64,000 nt of DNA from Sporosarcina ureae DSM 2281 (GTDB lineage Bacteria; Bacillota; Bacilli; Bacillales_A; Planococcaceae): NCBI RefSeq assembly GCF_000425545.1, contig NZ_AUDQ01000006.1, positions 105,443-169,442 of the forward strand, in the 5' to 3' direction. This document shows positions 35,508-43,422 of this stretch, piece after piece; position 1 is the first letter of the stretch; each line of letters begins with the position of its first letter. The translations under genes were made by a program, and so were the position numbers. The notes beneath the pieces are model-generated. The model made no database searches. It saw only the letters and a program-made list of their open reading frames with translations, and was not told where the DNA came from.

Positions 35508-36128
35508 ATGATGAAAAATCCTGCTGTTATTCAAACGTATCACATATCAAATAGAAGGCCAAAAGTGGATGTGTCTTATCCCGTCATCACACAACTGGAT
35601 GATCCAAAAGTTCAACAGAAACTAAATCAAGTACTGTTCAAGGAAATGAATAAAATGCTAGAGGATAATAATTATTATGACCCAAGTCTTGTGGAGATGG
35701 TCGCAACGTACGAAATCAAAAATAATCAGCGTGATCTTTTCAGTATTAACTTAATTGTCTACTCGTTCACTGGTGGAGCGCATGGAATGACCTACGTCAA
35801 ATCTCTGACGTTTGATACGAAGACGGGAAGGCAATACAATCTACAAGATCTGTTCAAGCCAGGCAGTCCTTATGTGCAGCGGATATCGGAATATGTCAGA
35901 CGCCATATTCAGCAATGGAAAACTCCGGTGCTTGAGCCATTCACTAAAATCAAACCTGATCAAGATTTCTACATCGCAGACACCAGTCTAGTGGTCTACT
36001 TCCAACTATACGAAATTTCACCTTACGTAGCCGGCTTCCCATATTTTCCGATTCCCTTGCTCGATTTACAGGAGATCATTAAACCGAATAGTCCAGCAGA
36101 CCGGATGCTACCGTTCATAGGAACTTGA
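35508..36128 (+). CDS. DUF3298-domain protein (RsiV C-terminal-like)
   Basis: The 206-residue protein starts at ATG 35508 (or 35511) behind GGAAGG. The core VYSFTGGAHGMTYVKSLTFD and LQDLFKPGSPYVQRISEYVRRHI are typical of DUF3298. That is the outer domain of anti-sigma factor RsiV, which binds lysozyme, and of related proteins. No signal peptide or membrane helix is visible, which is unusual for the family. Role unknown. Confidence 0.8.
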   Translation: MMKNPAVIQTYHISNRRPKVDVSYPVITQLDDPKVQQKLNQVLFKEMNKMLEDNNYYDPSLVEMVATYEIKNNQRDLFSINLIVYSFTGGAHGMTYVKSLTFDTKTGRQYNLQDLFKPGSPYVQRISEYVRRHIQQWKTPVLEPFTKIKPDQDFYIADTSLVVYFQLYEISPYVAGFPYFPIPLLDLQEIIKPNSPADRMLPFIGT

Positions 36129-36216
36129 AAATAACTGAATAAACAAATGTATAGGCTTACATGACGAAATAGTGTTATAATTTCGATATACGAAATATAC
36201 AAATGAGGTGGAAACT

Positions 36217-37227
36217 ATGCTAAGAAATTTCTTTATTGGTTTATCTGAAAATCAACTACTGAATCAAGCTGCCCAAAAATACGGCTTTCAACTAGGGGCC
36301 CAACAAGTCGTGGCAGGAACTAACATCGAAGAAATGATTACTAGTGTCAAAGAACTTAATCTAGCAGGCATTTCATGCACAATCGACAATTTGGGTGAAT
36401 TTGTGTACGAAAAGAGCGAGGCCATTGAAGCGAAAGAACAAATCTTAGCGGTAGTGGACGCAATCCAAGAACATCAAGTAGATGCGCACATCTCGATCAA
36501 ACCATCACAGCTCGGCCTCGATATTGATTATGCGTTTTGCGAACAACAAGTAGAAGAAATCGTCAAACGAGCAAACAAGGTAGGAATGTTTGTTAATTTT
36601 GATATGGAAAATCACTCACGGCTTGAACCAACGTTCCGTTTACTAGACGAATTAAAAGCAAAGGGCTATGAAAACGTCGGAACCGTTATCCAAGCTTATT
36701 TTCACCGGGCGTTGGGTGATACGAAAAAATACAACGATACACGCATTCGTCTAGTAAAAGGTGCGTATAAAGAGTCACCGGACGTTGCGTATATAGATAA
36801 ACAAGATATTGACGAAAATTATATTAAGATCATTGAAGAACACTTATTGCACGGAGCGTTTACATCGATTGCGACACATGACCATAACATCATCAATCAT
36901 GTGAAGCAGTTTGTGAAAGAACATGATATTTCACGTGATCAATTCGAGTTCCAGATGCTGTACGGCTTCCGCCATGAGTTGCAGTTGCAGTTGGCGAAAG
37001 AGGGCTATAATTTCTGTACATACGTACCGTTTGGCGAGGATTGGTACGGGTACTTCATGCGCAGACTGGCGGAGCGTCCGCAAAATATGAACTTGATGGT
37101 GAAGCAAGTGTTCAATAAGAAAACGAATACTATGATTGGTCTAGTCGCCGGCGCGTTTGTGCTTGGGCGATTAAGCAAGCGTGGGAGTGACGAGAAACAT
37201 GATGGTGGTTGGGTGAAGTATCGTTGA
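36217..37227 (+). CDS. fadM: Proline dehydrogenase with C-terminal membrane-like extension
   Basis: The 336-residue FAD enzyme oxidises proline to pyrroline-5-carboxylate. Barrel motifs include GISCTIDNLGEFV, AHISIKPSQLGLD, RLVKGAYKE, and the substrate-binding signature YFMRRLAERPQN. The last 30 residues after the core (TMIGLVAGAFVLGRLSKRG) form a hydrophobic stretch and a basic tail, longer than the usual 300-310 residues, which may anchor it to the membrane. GAGGTGG selects ATG 36217. No P5C dehydrogenase gene is adjacent. Confidence 0.9.
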   Translation: MLRNFFIGLSENQLLNQAAQKYGFQLGAQQVVAGTNIEEMITSVKELNLAGISCTIDNLGEFVYEKSEAIEAKEQILAVVDAIQEHQVDAHISIKPSQLGLDIDYAFCEQQVEEIVKRANKVGMFVNFDMENHSRLEPTFRLLDELKAKGYENVGTVIQAYFHRALGDTKKYNDTRIRLVKGAYKESPDVAYIDKQDIDENYIKIIEEHLLHGAFTSIATHDHNIINHVKQFVKEHDISRDQFEFQMLYGFRHELQLQLAKEGYNFCTYVPFGEDWYGYFMRRLAERPQNMNLMVKQVFNKKTNTMIGLVAGAFVLGRLSKRGSDEKHDGGWVKYR

Positions 37228-37270
37228 GCGGAAGGGTAGGGGCAACGTGGATTAACATTTCAGGTGGATG

Positions 37271-37362
37271 CGCTCATACATTCGTTCAAGCGCTCATTGC
37301 TTATGCTTGATCGCTCAATGTTACGTGATATCCGCTCTATCAAGGCCTGCAATCGCTCAATA
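37271..37362. repeat. 21-bp periodic CGCTC array, locus 3 (inverse orientation)
   Basis: CGCTC occurs at 37271, 37291, 37312, 37333 and 37354: steps of 20, 21, 21 and 21 bases. CGCTC is the complement of the GAGCG core in the other two arrays. The sequence between cores varies. It lies between proline dehydrogenase and a lipoprotein gene. Confidence 0.85.
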
Positions 37363-37440
37363 CACGGTCGCGTCTCTACTACTCTCTGAGCTAAATGCAA
37401 GATAGTAACGGTGATTGAGTTACCCTTTCTTCTTCTTTCA

Positions 37441-37470
37441 AAACACTGCTTTCCCCGCAGTGTTTTTTTG
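37441..37470 (+). terminator. Terminator downstream of proline dehydrogenase
   Basis: AAAACACTGC pairs with GCAGTGTTTT around TTTCCCC, followed by T residues. Confidence 0.9.
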
Positions 37471-37563
37471 TACTCACTTTACAGAAAACATGGGAAATAG
37501 TAGTGTTAGAGGTAGTTAAAGTATTATTCACTCTTCAGAACACCAAAGACAGGAGGAGAGTTG

Positions 37564-37986
37564 ATGAAACAACTTTTGGTCATGGTTCTCTGTGCAGCGT
37601 TACTGATCGGATGTAATACGAATCGAACATTATCTTACGAGGAAGTCACCATGAAGGACTTGGATAAGGGTGATCAGGTATTCTACCAACACGCGCAGGC
37701 TGAAAATGGCGTGTATTTATTTTACGACACGTCAGACGATAAATTGGTCATTTATTTTAACACCTCTCATGAAAATCAGGAAGATTACGCTGTGGACTTT
37801 ACCAACTTTGACGTAGAAAGCGATGGAGACACGTTGCACATTCTGTATGATAAAAATCAAGACGAAGGCGAATCAAAAACTTTTCAAGAACAGCAATTCT
37901 ATGAAGTACAATTAGACAAAGAGTATGAAACGATCGAGCTGTTTGAGAATGGAGATATGGCGGCATTCACTTCTATTTATTCATAA
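37564..37986 (+). CDS. Putative lipoprotein
   Basis: The 140-residue protein has a lipoprotein signal peptide with lipobox LIGC (Cys17) and an acidic, beta-rich mature part (DDKLVIYFNTSHENQEDYAVDF). It should be lipid-anchored on the outer face of the membrane. No family was recognised. GGAGGAGAG precedes ATG 37564. It begins a run of small codirectional accessory genes. Confidence 0.75.
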   Translation: MKQLLVMVLCAALLIGCNTNRTLSYEEVTMKDLDKGDQVFYQHAQAENGVYLFYDTSDDKLVIYFNTSHENQEDYAVDFTNFDVESDGDTLHILYDKNQDEGESKTFQEQQFYEVQLDKEYETIELFENGDMAAFTSIYS

Positions 37987-38018
37987 TTAATATAAAATGA
38001 AATGAAATGAGGACGGTT

Positions 38019-38489
38019 ATGAACATTATCAAAGCGAACATTTCCGACGTTCCTATCATCCTTGACGTGATGATTCGGGCGTTCCGAGAATACGAGCATG
38101 CTACACCGCCGACGAGTGCGTTGCAAGAGACCGTCGAAAGTGTCACGGTTGAAATGCAAAGTGGTGTACAGGCTTTGATTGGCTATATTGAAGAGGAACC
38201 GGTCGCGATGGTTCGTTTTCGATTGGAAGATGAAAGCCTCTATTTTTCTAGATTTTCTGTCGTGCCAGAAAGACAAGGTCAAGGAATCGCGAAAGAAATG
38301 CTGCGATATTTAGAGGAGTATGCGACGCAACAAGGGAAGAGAGTAATAGTATGCAAAGTGCGAGCAGATGTCCAGAAAAACATCTCACTCTATCAATCGA
38401 TCGGCTATCACGTGTGTGAAGAATCTGTACTACATAGAACGGATGGTACGTCGATTGCCGTAGTGTCTATGGAAAAATCGCTAACCTGA
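38019..38489 (+). CDS. GNAT-family N-acetyltransferase
   Basis: The 156-residue protein has the acetyl-CoA motif VVPERQGQGIAKEMLRYLE (about 88-106), followed by the beta5/alpha4 region LYQSIGYHV typical of GNAT enzymes. Substrate unknown. GAGGACGG precedes ATG 38019. No membrane segment. Confidence 0.9.
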   Translation: MNIIKANISDVPIILDVMIRAFREYEHATPPTSALQETVESVTVEMQSGVQALIGYIEEEPVAMVRFRLEDESLYFSRFSVVPERQGQGIAKEMLRYLEEYATQQGKRVIVCKVRADVQKNISLYQSIGYHVCEESVLHRTDGTSIAVVSMEKSLT

Positions 38490-38504
38490 GCAGTGGGAGG
38501 TCTC

Positions 38505-38627
38505 GTGCAAGGGGAATATTCGATTCCTGAAAAGACGTTAAATTTATGGGTATACATAGGATGGGGAGTCGCAATAACTATATTATTAGTATCTTATCTA
38601 TTCCCGAAAAAGAAGCAGTCAGCATAA
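38505..38627 (+). CDS. Small membrane protein (40 aa)
   Basis: GTG 38505 has GGGAGG five bases upstream and encodes 40 residues with one central helix (LWVYIGWGVAITILLVSYLF) and a basic tail (PKKKQSA). It lies 15 bases after the GNAT gene and 23 before the next small membrane protein. Too short for many gene finders. Function unknown. Confidence 0.6.
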   Translation: MQGEYSIPEKTLNLWVYIGWGVAITILLVSYLFPKKKQSA

Positions 38628-38650
38628 GTCATGAAAGGGAGGAAATACAT

Positions 38651-38821
38651 ATGCACAATAACAATTTGTTGTTTTCGTTTCTATCTATTTTCAGCATATT
38701 CATGTATATCATCCCGATTGCATTCCTTATTTTCACTGTATGGTTTGCGTTGAAATTCCTTAAACTACAAGAACGCAAAAATGAAATCCTTCAAACGATC
38801 GCAGACAGACTCAATAAGTAG
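38651..38821 (+). CDS. Small membrane protein (56 aa)
   Basis: ATG 38651 follows GGGAGG. The product has one long hydrophobic segment (FSIFMYIIPIAFLIFTVWFA) and a charged tail (KLQERKNEILQTIADRL), a pattern seen in many short Bacillus proteins of unknown function. It is in the same direction as its neighbours, with short gaps. Confidence 0.65.
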   Translation: MHNNNLLFSFLSIFSIFMYIIPIAFLIFTVWFALKFLKLQERKNEILQTIADRLNK

Positions 38822-38868
38822 AAGTAAGAAGATGAACCATTTTCAATTCAAACAGAAGGAGAAACACC

Positions 38869-39525
38869 GTGATAAAAAATAGAACCGCACTTATAAGCGC
38901 TGTGGTACTTCTTGCCATTTGCATGTTTTTATTTTTCCCCTACCCAAATAATCCGTTAATCGGAGCTACCGTGACATTCATGTCGTTTCCCATTCAAGCC
39001 GATGACAGACTCGTTTGGAAAGGACTAGTAGGCACTCTTTTATTCCTGATCGCGATGGCGCTGCTGATTTACGGATTGAAGAAATTTTATGTTGTGTTAG
39101 CTGTGCTTGTGCTCTTCCTGTATGCATTGATCCCGGTGTATCTCATTACGGCATATCAAGAGACAATAGCAAGCGGTATTGGAGCGATTTCCTATGACCA
39201 GAAAGGCAAGTGCGCATTTGATACGTTGGACGATAATGAACGGATGAGTGGGGACTGCCAGTTGACTTTGAAAAATCACAGCAAAAAACCCGTATCGTTC
39301 GAGCTGGAGTTCTTGGACACTGGGTTTGGCCAAGATGAAATGAAAATGGTGTCACTGATGAATATAGCAGGTCCCTTTAGAATGACAATTGAAGGAAATC
39401 GGACAGAATTCATTGAGCTCAATGAAATTTTGGACGTTTCGAACGTGCCGGATCGTATCTATAGCGGATCAACATCAGATGTACATTTCAAGATAATAGA
39501 AGGAAAGAAAGAACGCATTTTTTAA
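38869..39525 (+). CDS. Hypothetical membrane protein
   Basis: The 218-residue protein starts at GTG 38869 behind AAGGAG. Three membrane helices (about 5-22, 46-66 and 69-92) precede an outer domain (about 95-218) that contains GKCAFDTLDDNERMSGDCQ, with two Cys that could form a disulfide, and beta-rich sequence. No family recognised. Confidence 0.65.
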   Translation: MIKNRTALISAVVLLAICMFLFFPYPNNPLIGATVTFMSFPIQADDRLVWKGLVGTLLFLIAMALLIYGLKKFYVVLAVLVLFLYALIPVYLITAYQETIASGIGAISYDQKGKCAFDTLDDNERMSGDCQLTLKNHSKKPVSFELEFLDTGFGQDEMKMVSLMNIAGPFRMTIEGNRTEFIELNEILDVSNVPDRIYSGSTSDVHFKIIEGKKERIF

Positions 39526-39598
39526 TGAAGATAAGAAAATGAGGATTGAATATAGCCGACAATAGGGTATTCAATAAAATAGATAAGGAGAGGATCTC

Positions 39599-40036
39599 AT
39601 GCTTCGAAAACTATTTTATATTATGTTTACGGCGGTGGTACTCACTGGTTGTCAGACCGCAAATAAGAACAGTACATCGAATACGCCACAAGAGGCAATT
39701 GAACAGCTTCATGCTGAAGAAGGTTTTGCGGAAGTCGTGAAAGTCTATCGAACGTTGGAAGTTGATAATAATAAGGTAATCAATGTCTATAAAGGGATAT
39801 TGGATGGCACGGAAGAAATATTTGTCGCAAAGTTGAACAAAGAGAAAGATGATACATGGACGGTAACGGACGCGATTGGAATCGGTATGCCTTCCGAGGA
39901 GAACATAGGGGAGAGTATCAAAACTCCTTCGTTTGAAGCGGGTTTCACAAAGAAGAATAACGCACCGAGTCCTAATACTAAATTGGTTCAGACGGATGAC
40001 AAAAAGTATAGAGTCTGGGTGAAACTAATCGAATAA
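39599..40036 (+). CDS. Putative lipoprotein
   Basis: The 145-residue protein has a lipobox LTGC (Cys18). The mature domain has VYKGILDGTEEIFVAKL and ends YRVWVKLIE. It should be exported and lipid-anchored. AAGGAGAGG precedes ATG 39599. No specific family recognised. Confidence 0.7.
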   Translation: MLRKLFYIMFTAVVLTGCQTANKNSTSNTPQEAIEQLHAEEGFAEVVKVYRTLEVDNNKVINVYKGILDGTEEIFVAKLNKEKDDTWTVTDAIGIGMPSEENIGESIKTPSFEAGFTKKNNAPSPNTKLVQTDDKKYRVWVKLIE

Positions 40037-40039
40037 CAC

Positions 40040-40124
40040 GAAAAGACCGCCAGCTGAGGTACCCCTAAAGTTAGAGTCGTAATCTAACTCTTGGGGTGCA
40101 CTTCATAACGCGGTCTTTTTTCAT
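40040..40124. terminator. Bidirectional terminator containing a collapsed IS3-type remnant
   Basis: Outer arms AAAAGACCGC and GCGGTCTTTTTT form a terminator between convergent genes. Its loop is filled by 52 bases (40054-40107) that form a second inverted repeat, TGAGGTACCCCTAAAGTTAGA and TCTAACTCTTGGGGTGCA.. ending in CTTCA. Those arms resemble the end repeats of IS3-family (IS150-group) elements. Confidence 0.7.
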
Positions 40125-41137
40125 GGTCTGCTAAGTAAAATAACAAAATAGACGACCATCGCGAGCAATCCAAGCGGTACACCGACCCGTGCCCATTCGC
40201 CACTGCGAATATTGAGCTTACCTGCCGCAATGATATTGGGGATATTACCCGGAATCAACATCCCGCCACTAATAAGTAAACCGAGTAGCAGCGCTTGGAT
40301 CGTGGATTCGTCCATCGCGGGACTGATTTCCGCAGCAGCGAGCGTCGCGTTGTCGAGTACAGCTGAAATCATGTTGATCCAGTAAAGCGTCAATGGATGA
40401 AGATCAAGTAAGTATAGTGTGATCAATGGCTCAAATCCCGCACCAAGCAATGTCAAAGCCAAAACAAATATATACACTTTCACTCCGCGCCCGAAAATAC
40501 TTATGTATGACTCTGCCGCTTGTCCGGAAGAACGGTGCCGCGAGCGGTTGCGTGGGCGGATCAGGAAGAATGCGAGCAGTCCGAAGACGAATACACCGGC
40601 TATAATATCTGTACCAAGCAAGTTCATTAAGTAATAAAAGTCTTCATCCAGTTTATTTGTTGCAATCGTTGAAAGAGGCTCCCCGATCGGTGTCAGCACC
40701 GCGCCCATGCCGATTGAGTAACACGCTAATATCACAAAGCGGATTTCTGATATTCGGTCCATTTGCAAGACGGACGCGATAGCTACGAGGACTAGCGCCG
40801 CAATGATCGCGGTGATAATACTGGAAATTAAGCCTAATCCCATAATAATTAGCGCTAAGTATAAGCGGAATGGAATGATTCTGCTCCCTGATAATACTGC
40901 TTTCTCAAACGGATGTCGTATCCAGCGAAACACGATTCCTGCTACAAGGACCGCAAACGTAATATGCAAAGGATCGTGTAACGCCTTATTCCACAACTCC
41001 CACTGAAACACTCCGCTAACAAATGCCGCAGCACAACCCATGACGAATAAAAACAATTCCAAATTACGTTCAATGCGAGGGATTGTAAACGGTAACACTA
41101 ACACCAACCCTAAAATAATGAGCAATCCAGTGACCAT
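40121..41137 (-). CDS. DUF1646-family cation/ion transporter-like membrane protein
   Basis: The 338-residue polytopic protein has about 10 helices. Two re-entrant-like motifs, GAVLTPIGEPLSTIA and GGMLIPGNIPNIIAAG, are characteristic of the ion-transporter superfamily (NhaD/ArsB-like) and of DUF1646, a family of putative Na+ or other cation transporters. Transported ion not known. AAAGGAG selects ATG 41137. Confidence 0.8.
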   Translation of the reverse strand: MVTGLLIILGLVLVLPFTIPRIERNLELFLFVMGCAAAFVSGVFQWELWNKALHDPLHITFAVLVAGIVFRWIRHPFEKAVLSGSRIIPFRLYLALIIMGLGLISSIITAIIAALVLVAIASVLQMDRISEIRFVILACYSIGMGAVLTPIGEPLSTIATNKLDEDFYYLMNLLGTDIIAGVFVFGLLAFFLIRPRNRSRHRSSGQAAESYISIFGRGVKVYIFVLALTLLGAGFEPLITLYLLDLHPLTLYWINMISAVLDNATLAAAEISPAMDESTIQALLLGLLISGGMLIPGNIPNIIAAGKLNIRSGEWARVGVPLGLLAMVVYFVILLSRP

Positions 41138-41170
41138 GAGTATCTCCTTTCAGCAATCTTTCTTCTACAC

Positions 41171-41206
41171 TGTATGCAAAACGCCGATTCATCTTGCATA
41201 CAGTCT
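41171..41206. promoter_or_regulatory. Perfect 11-bp inverted repeat between divergent genes
   Basis: ACTGTATGCAA (41171-41181) and TTGCATACAGT (41196-41206) are exact complements around 14 bases, between the divergent DUF1646 and holin-like genes. No T-tract follows. An operator or an mRNA leader hairpin are both possible. Confidence 0.5.
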
Positions 41207-41236
41207 GAATAGAATAGAAAAAGAGGAGGACACGCA

Positions 41237-41497
41237 TTGGAAGTTTCAGATATTGTACTGATCCCCGTTATTATCGGATTAACAGAAATTTTAAAAATGA
41301 ATGGATTGCCAAAGAAACTGATTCCGATCTTTTCTTTACTATTAGGCATCGGTGGCGGGATCTTCTACTTGTTTCCGCATGATTGGAAGTCGGGAATTCT
41401 AGGCGGGTTGATTATGGGGTTGTCAGCGAGTGGGTTGTATTCGAGTGGGAAGACGATTGTTAGGAAGCCACCGTGTGATGAGGAAGATGAGAAGTGA
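41237..41497 (+). CDS. Holin-like small membrane protein
   Basis: The 86-residue protein starts at TTG 41237 behind AGGAGGA. Two membrane helices (about 5-20 and 28-45) and a third, glycine-rich one (GILGGLIMGLSASGLYSSGK) give the layout of A118-type phage holins (LPKKLIPIFSLLLGIGGG). No endolysin or phage genes are nearby, so it is either a prophage relic or a domesticated chromosomal copy. A decayed relative lies at 42077. Confidence 0.7.
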   Translation: MEVSDIVLIPVIIGLTEILKMNGLPKKLIPIFSLLLGIGGGIFYLFPHDWKSGILGGLIMGLSASGLYSSGKTIVRKPPCDEEDEK

Positions 41498-41506
41498 TTT
41501 TCACAA

Positions 41507-41553
41507 AAATAAGCCCCTTGTTTGTGTCATGAATGGACATGAATGAGGGGATT
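41507..41553 (+). terminator. Weak terminator-like hairpin
   Basis: CCCCT and AGGGG enclose TGTC..GACA, with ATTTGTTGTTT downstream. The stem is interrupted. Confidence 0.4.
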
Positions 41554-41584
41554 TGTTGTTTGGTGCGTATATGAATTGCCAAAG

Positions 41585-41760
41585 ATGCTGAAGTTAATCA
41601 CGGTCTTTACTGTTGTAGTTTGCTATTTGATCCTATAATTTTTACGGAGACGTCACTTTTGGGGCATTATAGCACTAGTAGTACTAACATTATTACTAAT
41701 TTATGATTCCTTCCCAAAGTTGGTTTCTTATATATATACCCCAATCAATACTTATTGGAC
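41585..41760 (+). pseudogene. Broken N-terminal part of a small membrane protein
   Basis: From ATG 41585 the frame reads MLKLITVFTVVVCYLIL, meets a TAA, and continues in the same frame as FLRRRHFWGIIALVVLTLLL and IYDSFPKLVSYIYTP. It has three helix-like stretches but no ribosome site. The gene at 41703 in another frame continues in the same style, which suggests one original gene with a nonsense and a frameshift mutation. Confidence 0.4.
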
Positions 41761-42017
41761 TTATACTATTGATTTCCTTCATCAGCCTCATTATGAATCA
41801 CTTTCAAAAAGAGGATGTCTCAAGATTCAATCCTCTATGGCAAGTTATATTACTGACGTATTTCTTTGTATTAATTATTATCTTTCCTTTAGTAGGGGGT
41901 ATTTCACGAGTCGATTTATCTTTAACAAATCCTTTTGTTTGGATAATGTTTTTCATAAGTGTTTTTGATATTGTAAAAAGATATAAGAAAATAAAAGTTG
42001 ATCCAAAACAGAGCTGA
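41703..42017 (+). CDS. Hypothetical membrane protein (probably the 3' part of a broken gene)
   Basis: ATG 41703 opens 104 codons with three helices (about 8-30, 46-68 and 75-92) and a basic tail. No ribosome binding site precedes it. An upstream membrane-protein fragment in another frame overlaps it, so it is probably the C-terminal part of a frameshifted gene. AT-rich. No family recognised. Confidence 0.4.
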   Translation: MIPSQSWFLIYIPQSILIGLILLISFISLIMNHFQKEDVSRFNPLWQVILLTYFFVLIIIFPLVGGISRVDLSLTNPFVWIMFFISVFDIVKRYKKIKVDPKQS

Positions 42018-42076
42018 TGAGTATAAGAATCAAATAATAGAGAATGAGTTTTGTTAGTTGAGATGTGAGGGGGTTT

Positions 42077-42183
42077 TGGAATTAAACGGTAGTAGTTGTT
42101 TATCCCTGTCATCATTGGATTAATCAAAGTCCTGAAAGTGTACGGATTACCAAAGAAGCTGATGCTGAACTTTAGTGAGTAAA
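42077..42183 (+). pseudogene. Decayed second copy of the holin-like gene
   Basis: GAGGGGG at about 42068 precedes TTG 42077 (LELNGSS). After a frameshift the frame FIPVIIGLIKVLKVYGLPKK (then LMLNFSE, stop at about 42183) matches the holin-like protein at 41237 (LIPVIIGLTEILKMNGLPKK). Only the first third remains. Confidence 0.65.
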
Positions 42184-42239
42184 AAAAATTGCCTCGCGAG
42201 GAAGAAGAGTGAGAGCGGCTTTCCGCTGGTTTACGATTG

Positions 42240-42267
42240 TGGTATAATCGGCCTCATGATTAGGCCG
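42240..42267 (+). promoter_or_regulatory. deoR promoter with overlapping palindrome
   Basis: An extended -10, TGGTATAAT (42240-42248), is followed directly by CGGCCT-N7-AGGCCG (42249-42267), an inverted repeat at the expected transcription start. It may be an operator or an mRNA 5' hairpin. Confidence 0.5.
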
Positions 42268-42287
42268 TTACATAAGGGGGACTTGCA

Positions 42288-43229
42288 TTGGAGATTGATA
42301 AAAAGCAACTTATCATAGAAGCAGCCAAACTTTACTATCAATTTGATTATACCCAGCTCGCCATTTCAAAAAAATTAGGCGTCTCAAGGCCGACGGTTTC
42401 TCGGCTCCTACAGCAAGCGAAAAAAAATGGCTACGTGAAAATCGACATCATCGATCCATTTCATGATAATAATCAATTAGCAAAATCCTTGCAGCACAAA
42501 TATCAAATCGAAGAAGTGAAAATTGCGTACTCGGCAGTGGAAGATGAGCGGGATGTGATCCAGGCTATTAGCACAGAAGCGGCGGACTATTTGTATCGAA
42601 CCGTAAAAGACGGTGATATTCTTGGTGTGACATGGGGCCGGACGATGTATCGGGTGGCCAACGAATTGAAGAAAAAAGATGTAAAAGGAGTCGAGGTCAT
42701 CCAGCTCAAAGGGGGAATCGGCTTATCGGACGTCAATACATACGATTCTGAAACGGTTTACAAATTTGCGGAAGCCTTCCATACCGTTCCTGGTTACTTG
42801 CCGCTTCCCGTCCTAGTCGACACACCTGAAGTCAAAGTCGTGATTGAATCGGACCGGTATATGCACCGGCTCATTGAACTCGGGAGACAAGCGAATATCG
42901 CCGTGTTCACGGTGGGCGCTGTCGACAACGAATCGTTGCTGTTCCGTCTCGGCTATTTGACTGCAGAAGAAGAACAGCAACTCCATCAAGAAGCGATTGG
43001 CGATATTTGTTCACGCTTCTTCAAACGTACAGGCGAAGTATGTGATACTACCGTCAATGACCGGACGATTGGCATCCAGCTAGAAGAGTTAAAGCAAAAA
43101 GAAAAATCCATTCTCGTCGCTGGCGGGAACCGCAAAGTAGAGGCCATCCATGGAGCGCTTAATGGAGGCTATGCGAACGTCTTTATAACGGATCAGTATA
43201 CGGCACAGGCTTTGTTGCTTCACCAATAG
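42288..43229 (+). CDS. deoR: Deoxyribonucleoside regulator DeoR (SorC family)
   Basis: The 313-residue protein has the same length as B. subtilis DeoR. The N-terminal helix-turn-helix LAISKKLGVSRPTVSRLLQQA (about 24-44) is followed by a SorC-type sugar-binding domain (about 55-313, with GVTWGRTMYRVANEL and VEVIQLKGGIG). DeoR represses nupC-pdp-deoC and is released by deoxyribose-5-phosphate. Start TTG 42288 with AAGGGGG upstream. A separate terminator follows, so deoR is monocistronic and the catabolic genes have their own promoter. Confidence 0.92.
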   Translation: MEIDKKQLIIEAAKLYYQFDYTQLAISKKLGVSRPTVSRLLQQAKKNGYVKIDIIDPFHDNNQLAKSLQHKYQIEEVKIAYSAVEDERDVIQAISTEAADYLYRTVKDGDILGVTWGRTMYRVANELKKKDVKGVEVIQLKGGIGLSDVNTYDSETVYKFAEAFHTVPGYLPLPVLVDTPEVKVVIESDRYMHRLIELGRQANIAVFTVGAVDNESLLFRLGYLTAEEEQQLHQEAIGDICSRFFKRTGEVCDTTVNDRTIGIQLEELKQKEKSILVAGGNRKVEAIHGALNGGYANVFITDQYTAQALLLHQ

Positions 43230-43239
43230 AAACATATGG

Positions 43240-43276
43240 GAATCCGCTTATTGATAAGCGTGATTCTTTTTTTTAT
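43240..43276 (+). terminator. Terminator after deoR
   Basis: GAATCCGCTTAT pairs with ATAAGCGTGATTC, followed by eight T. Confidence 0.93.
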
Positions 43277-43280
43277 TCGG

Positions 43281-43404
43281 AATGAACAATGTTTCATCTC
43301 CTCTGCACATATGCTCAAAGTCTATGATATACTATACATAAAGTCAGGTCGCAACGGCATCCTAAGGAAAATGGTGTGCAAGAAGCAAAGTGTAAGCGTA
43401 ACCA
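43281..43404 (+). promoter_or_regulatory. Control region of nupC-pdp-deoC: DeoR operator, promoter and cre-like site
   Basis: AATGAACAATGTTTCA (43281-43296) resembles the B. subtilis DeoR operator as recalled (ATTGAACAAAATTTCA), with 13 of 16 positions the same. An extended -10, TGATATACT (43325-43333), places the operator at about -59 to -44, as in B. subtilis. TGTAAGCGTAACCA (43391-43404) matches the CcpA cre consensus TGWAANCGNTNWCA at all but two defined positions and lies downstream of the promoter, a repressing position. Confidence 0.7.
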
Positions 43405-43422
43405 ACATGCAAGGGAGGAAAT

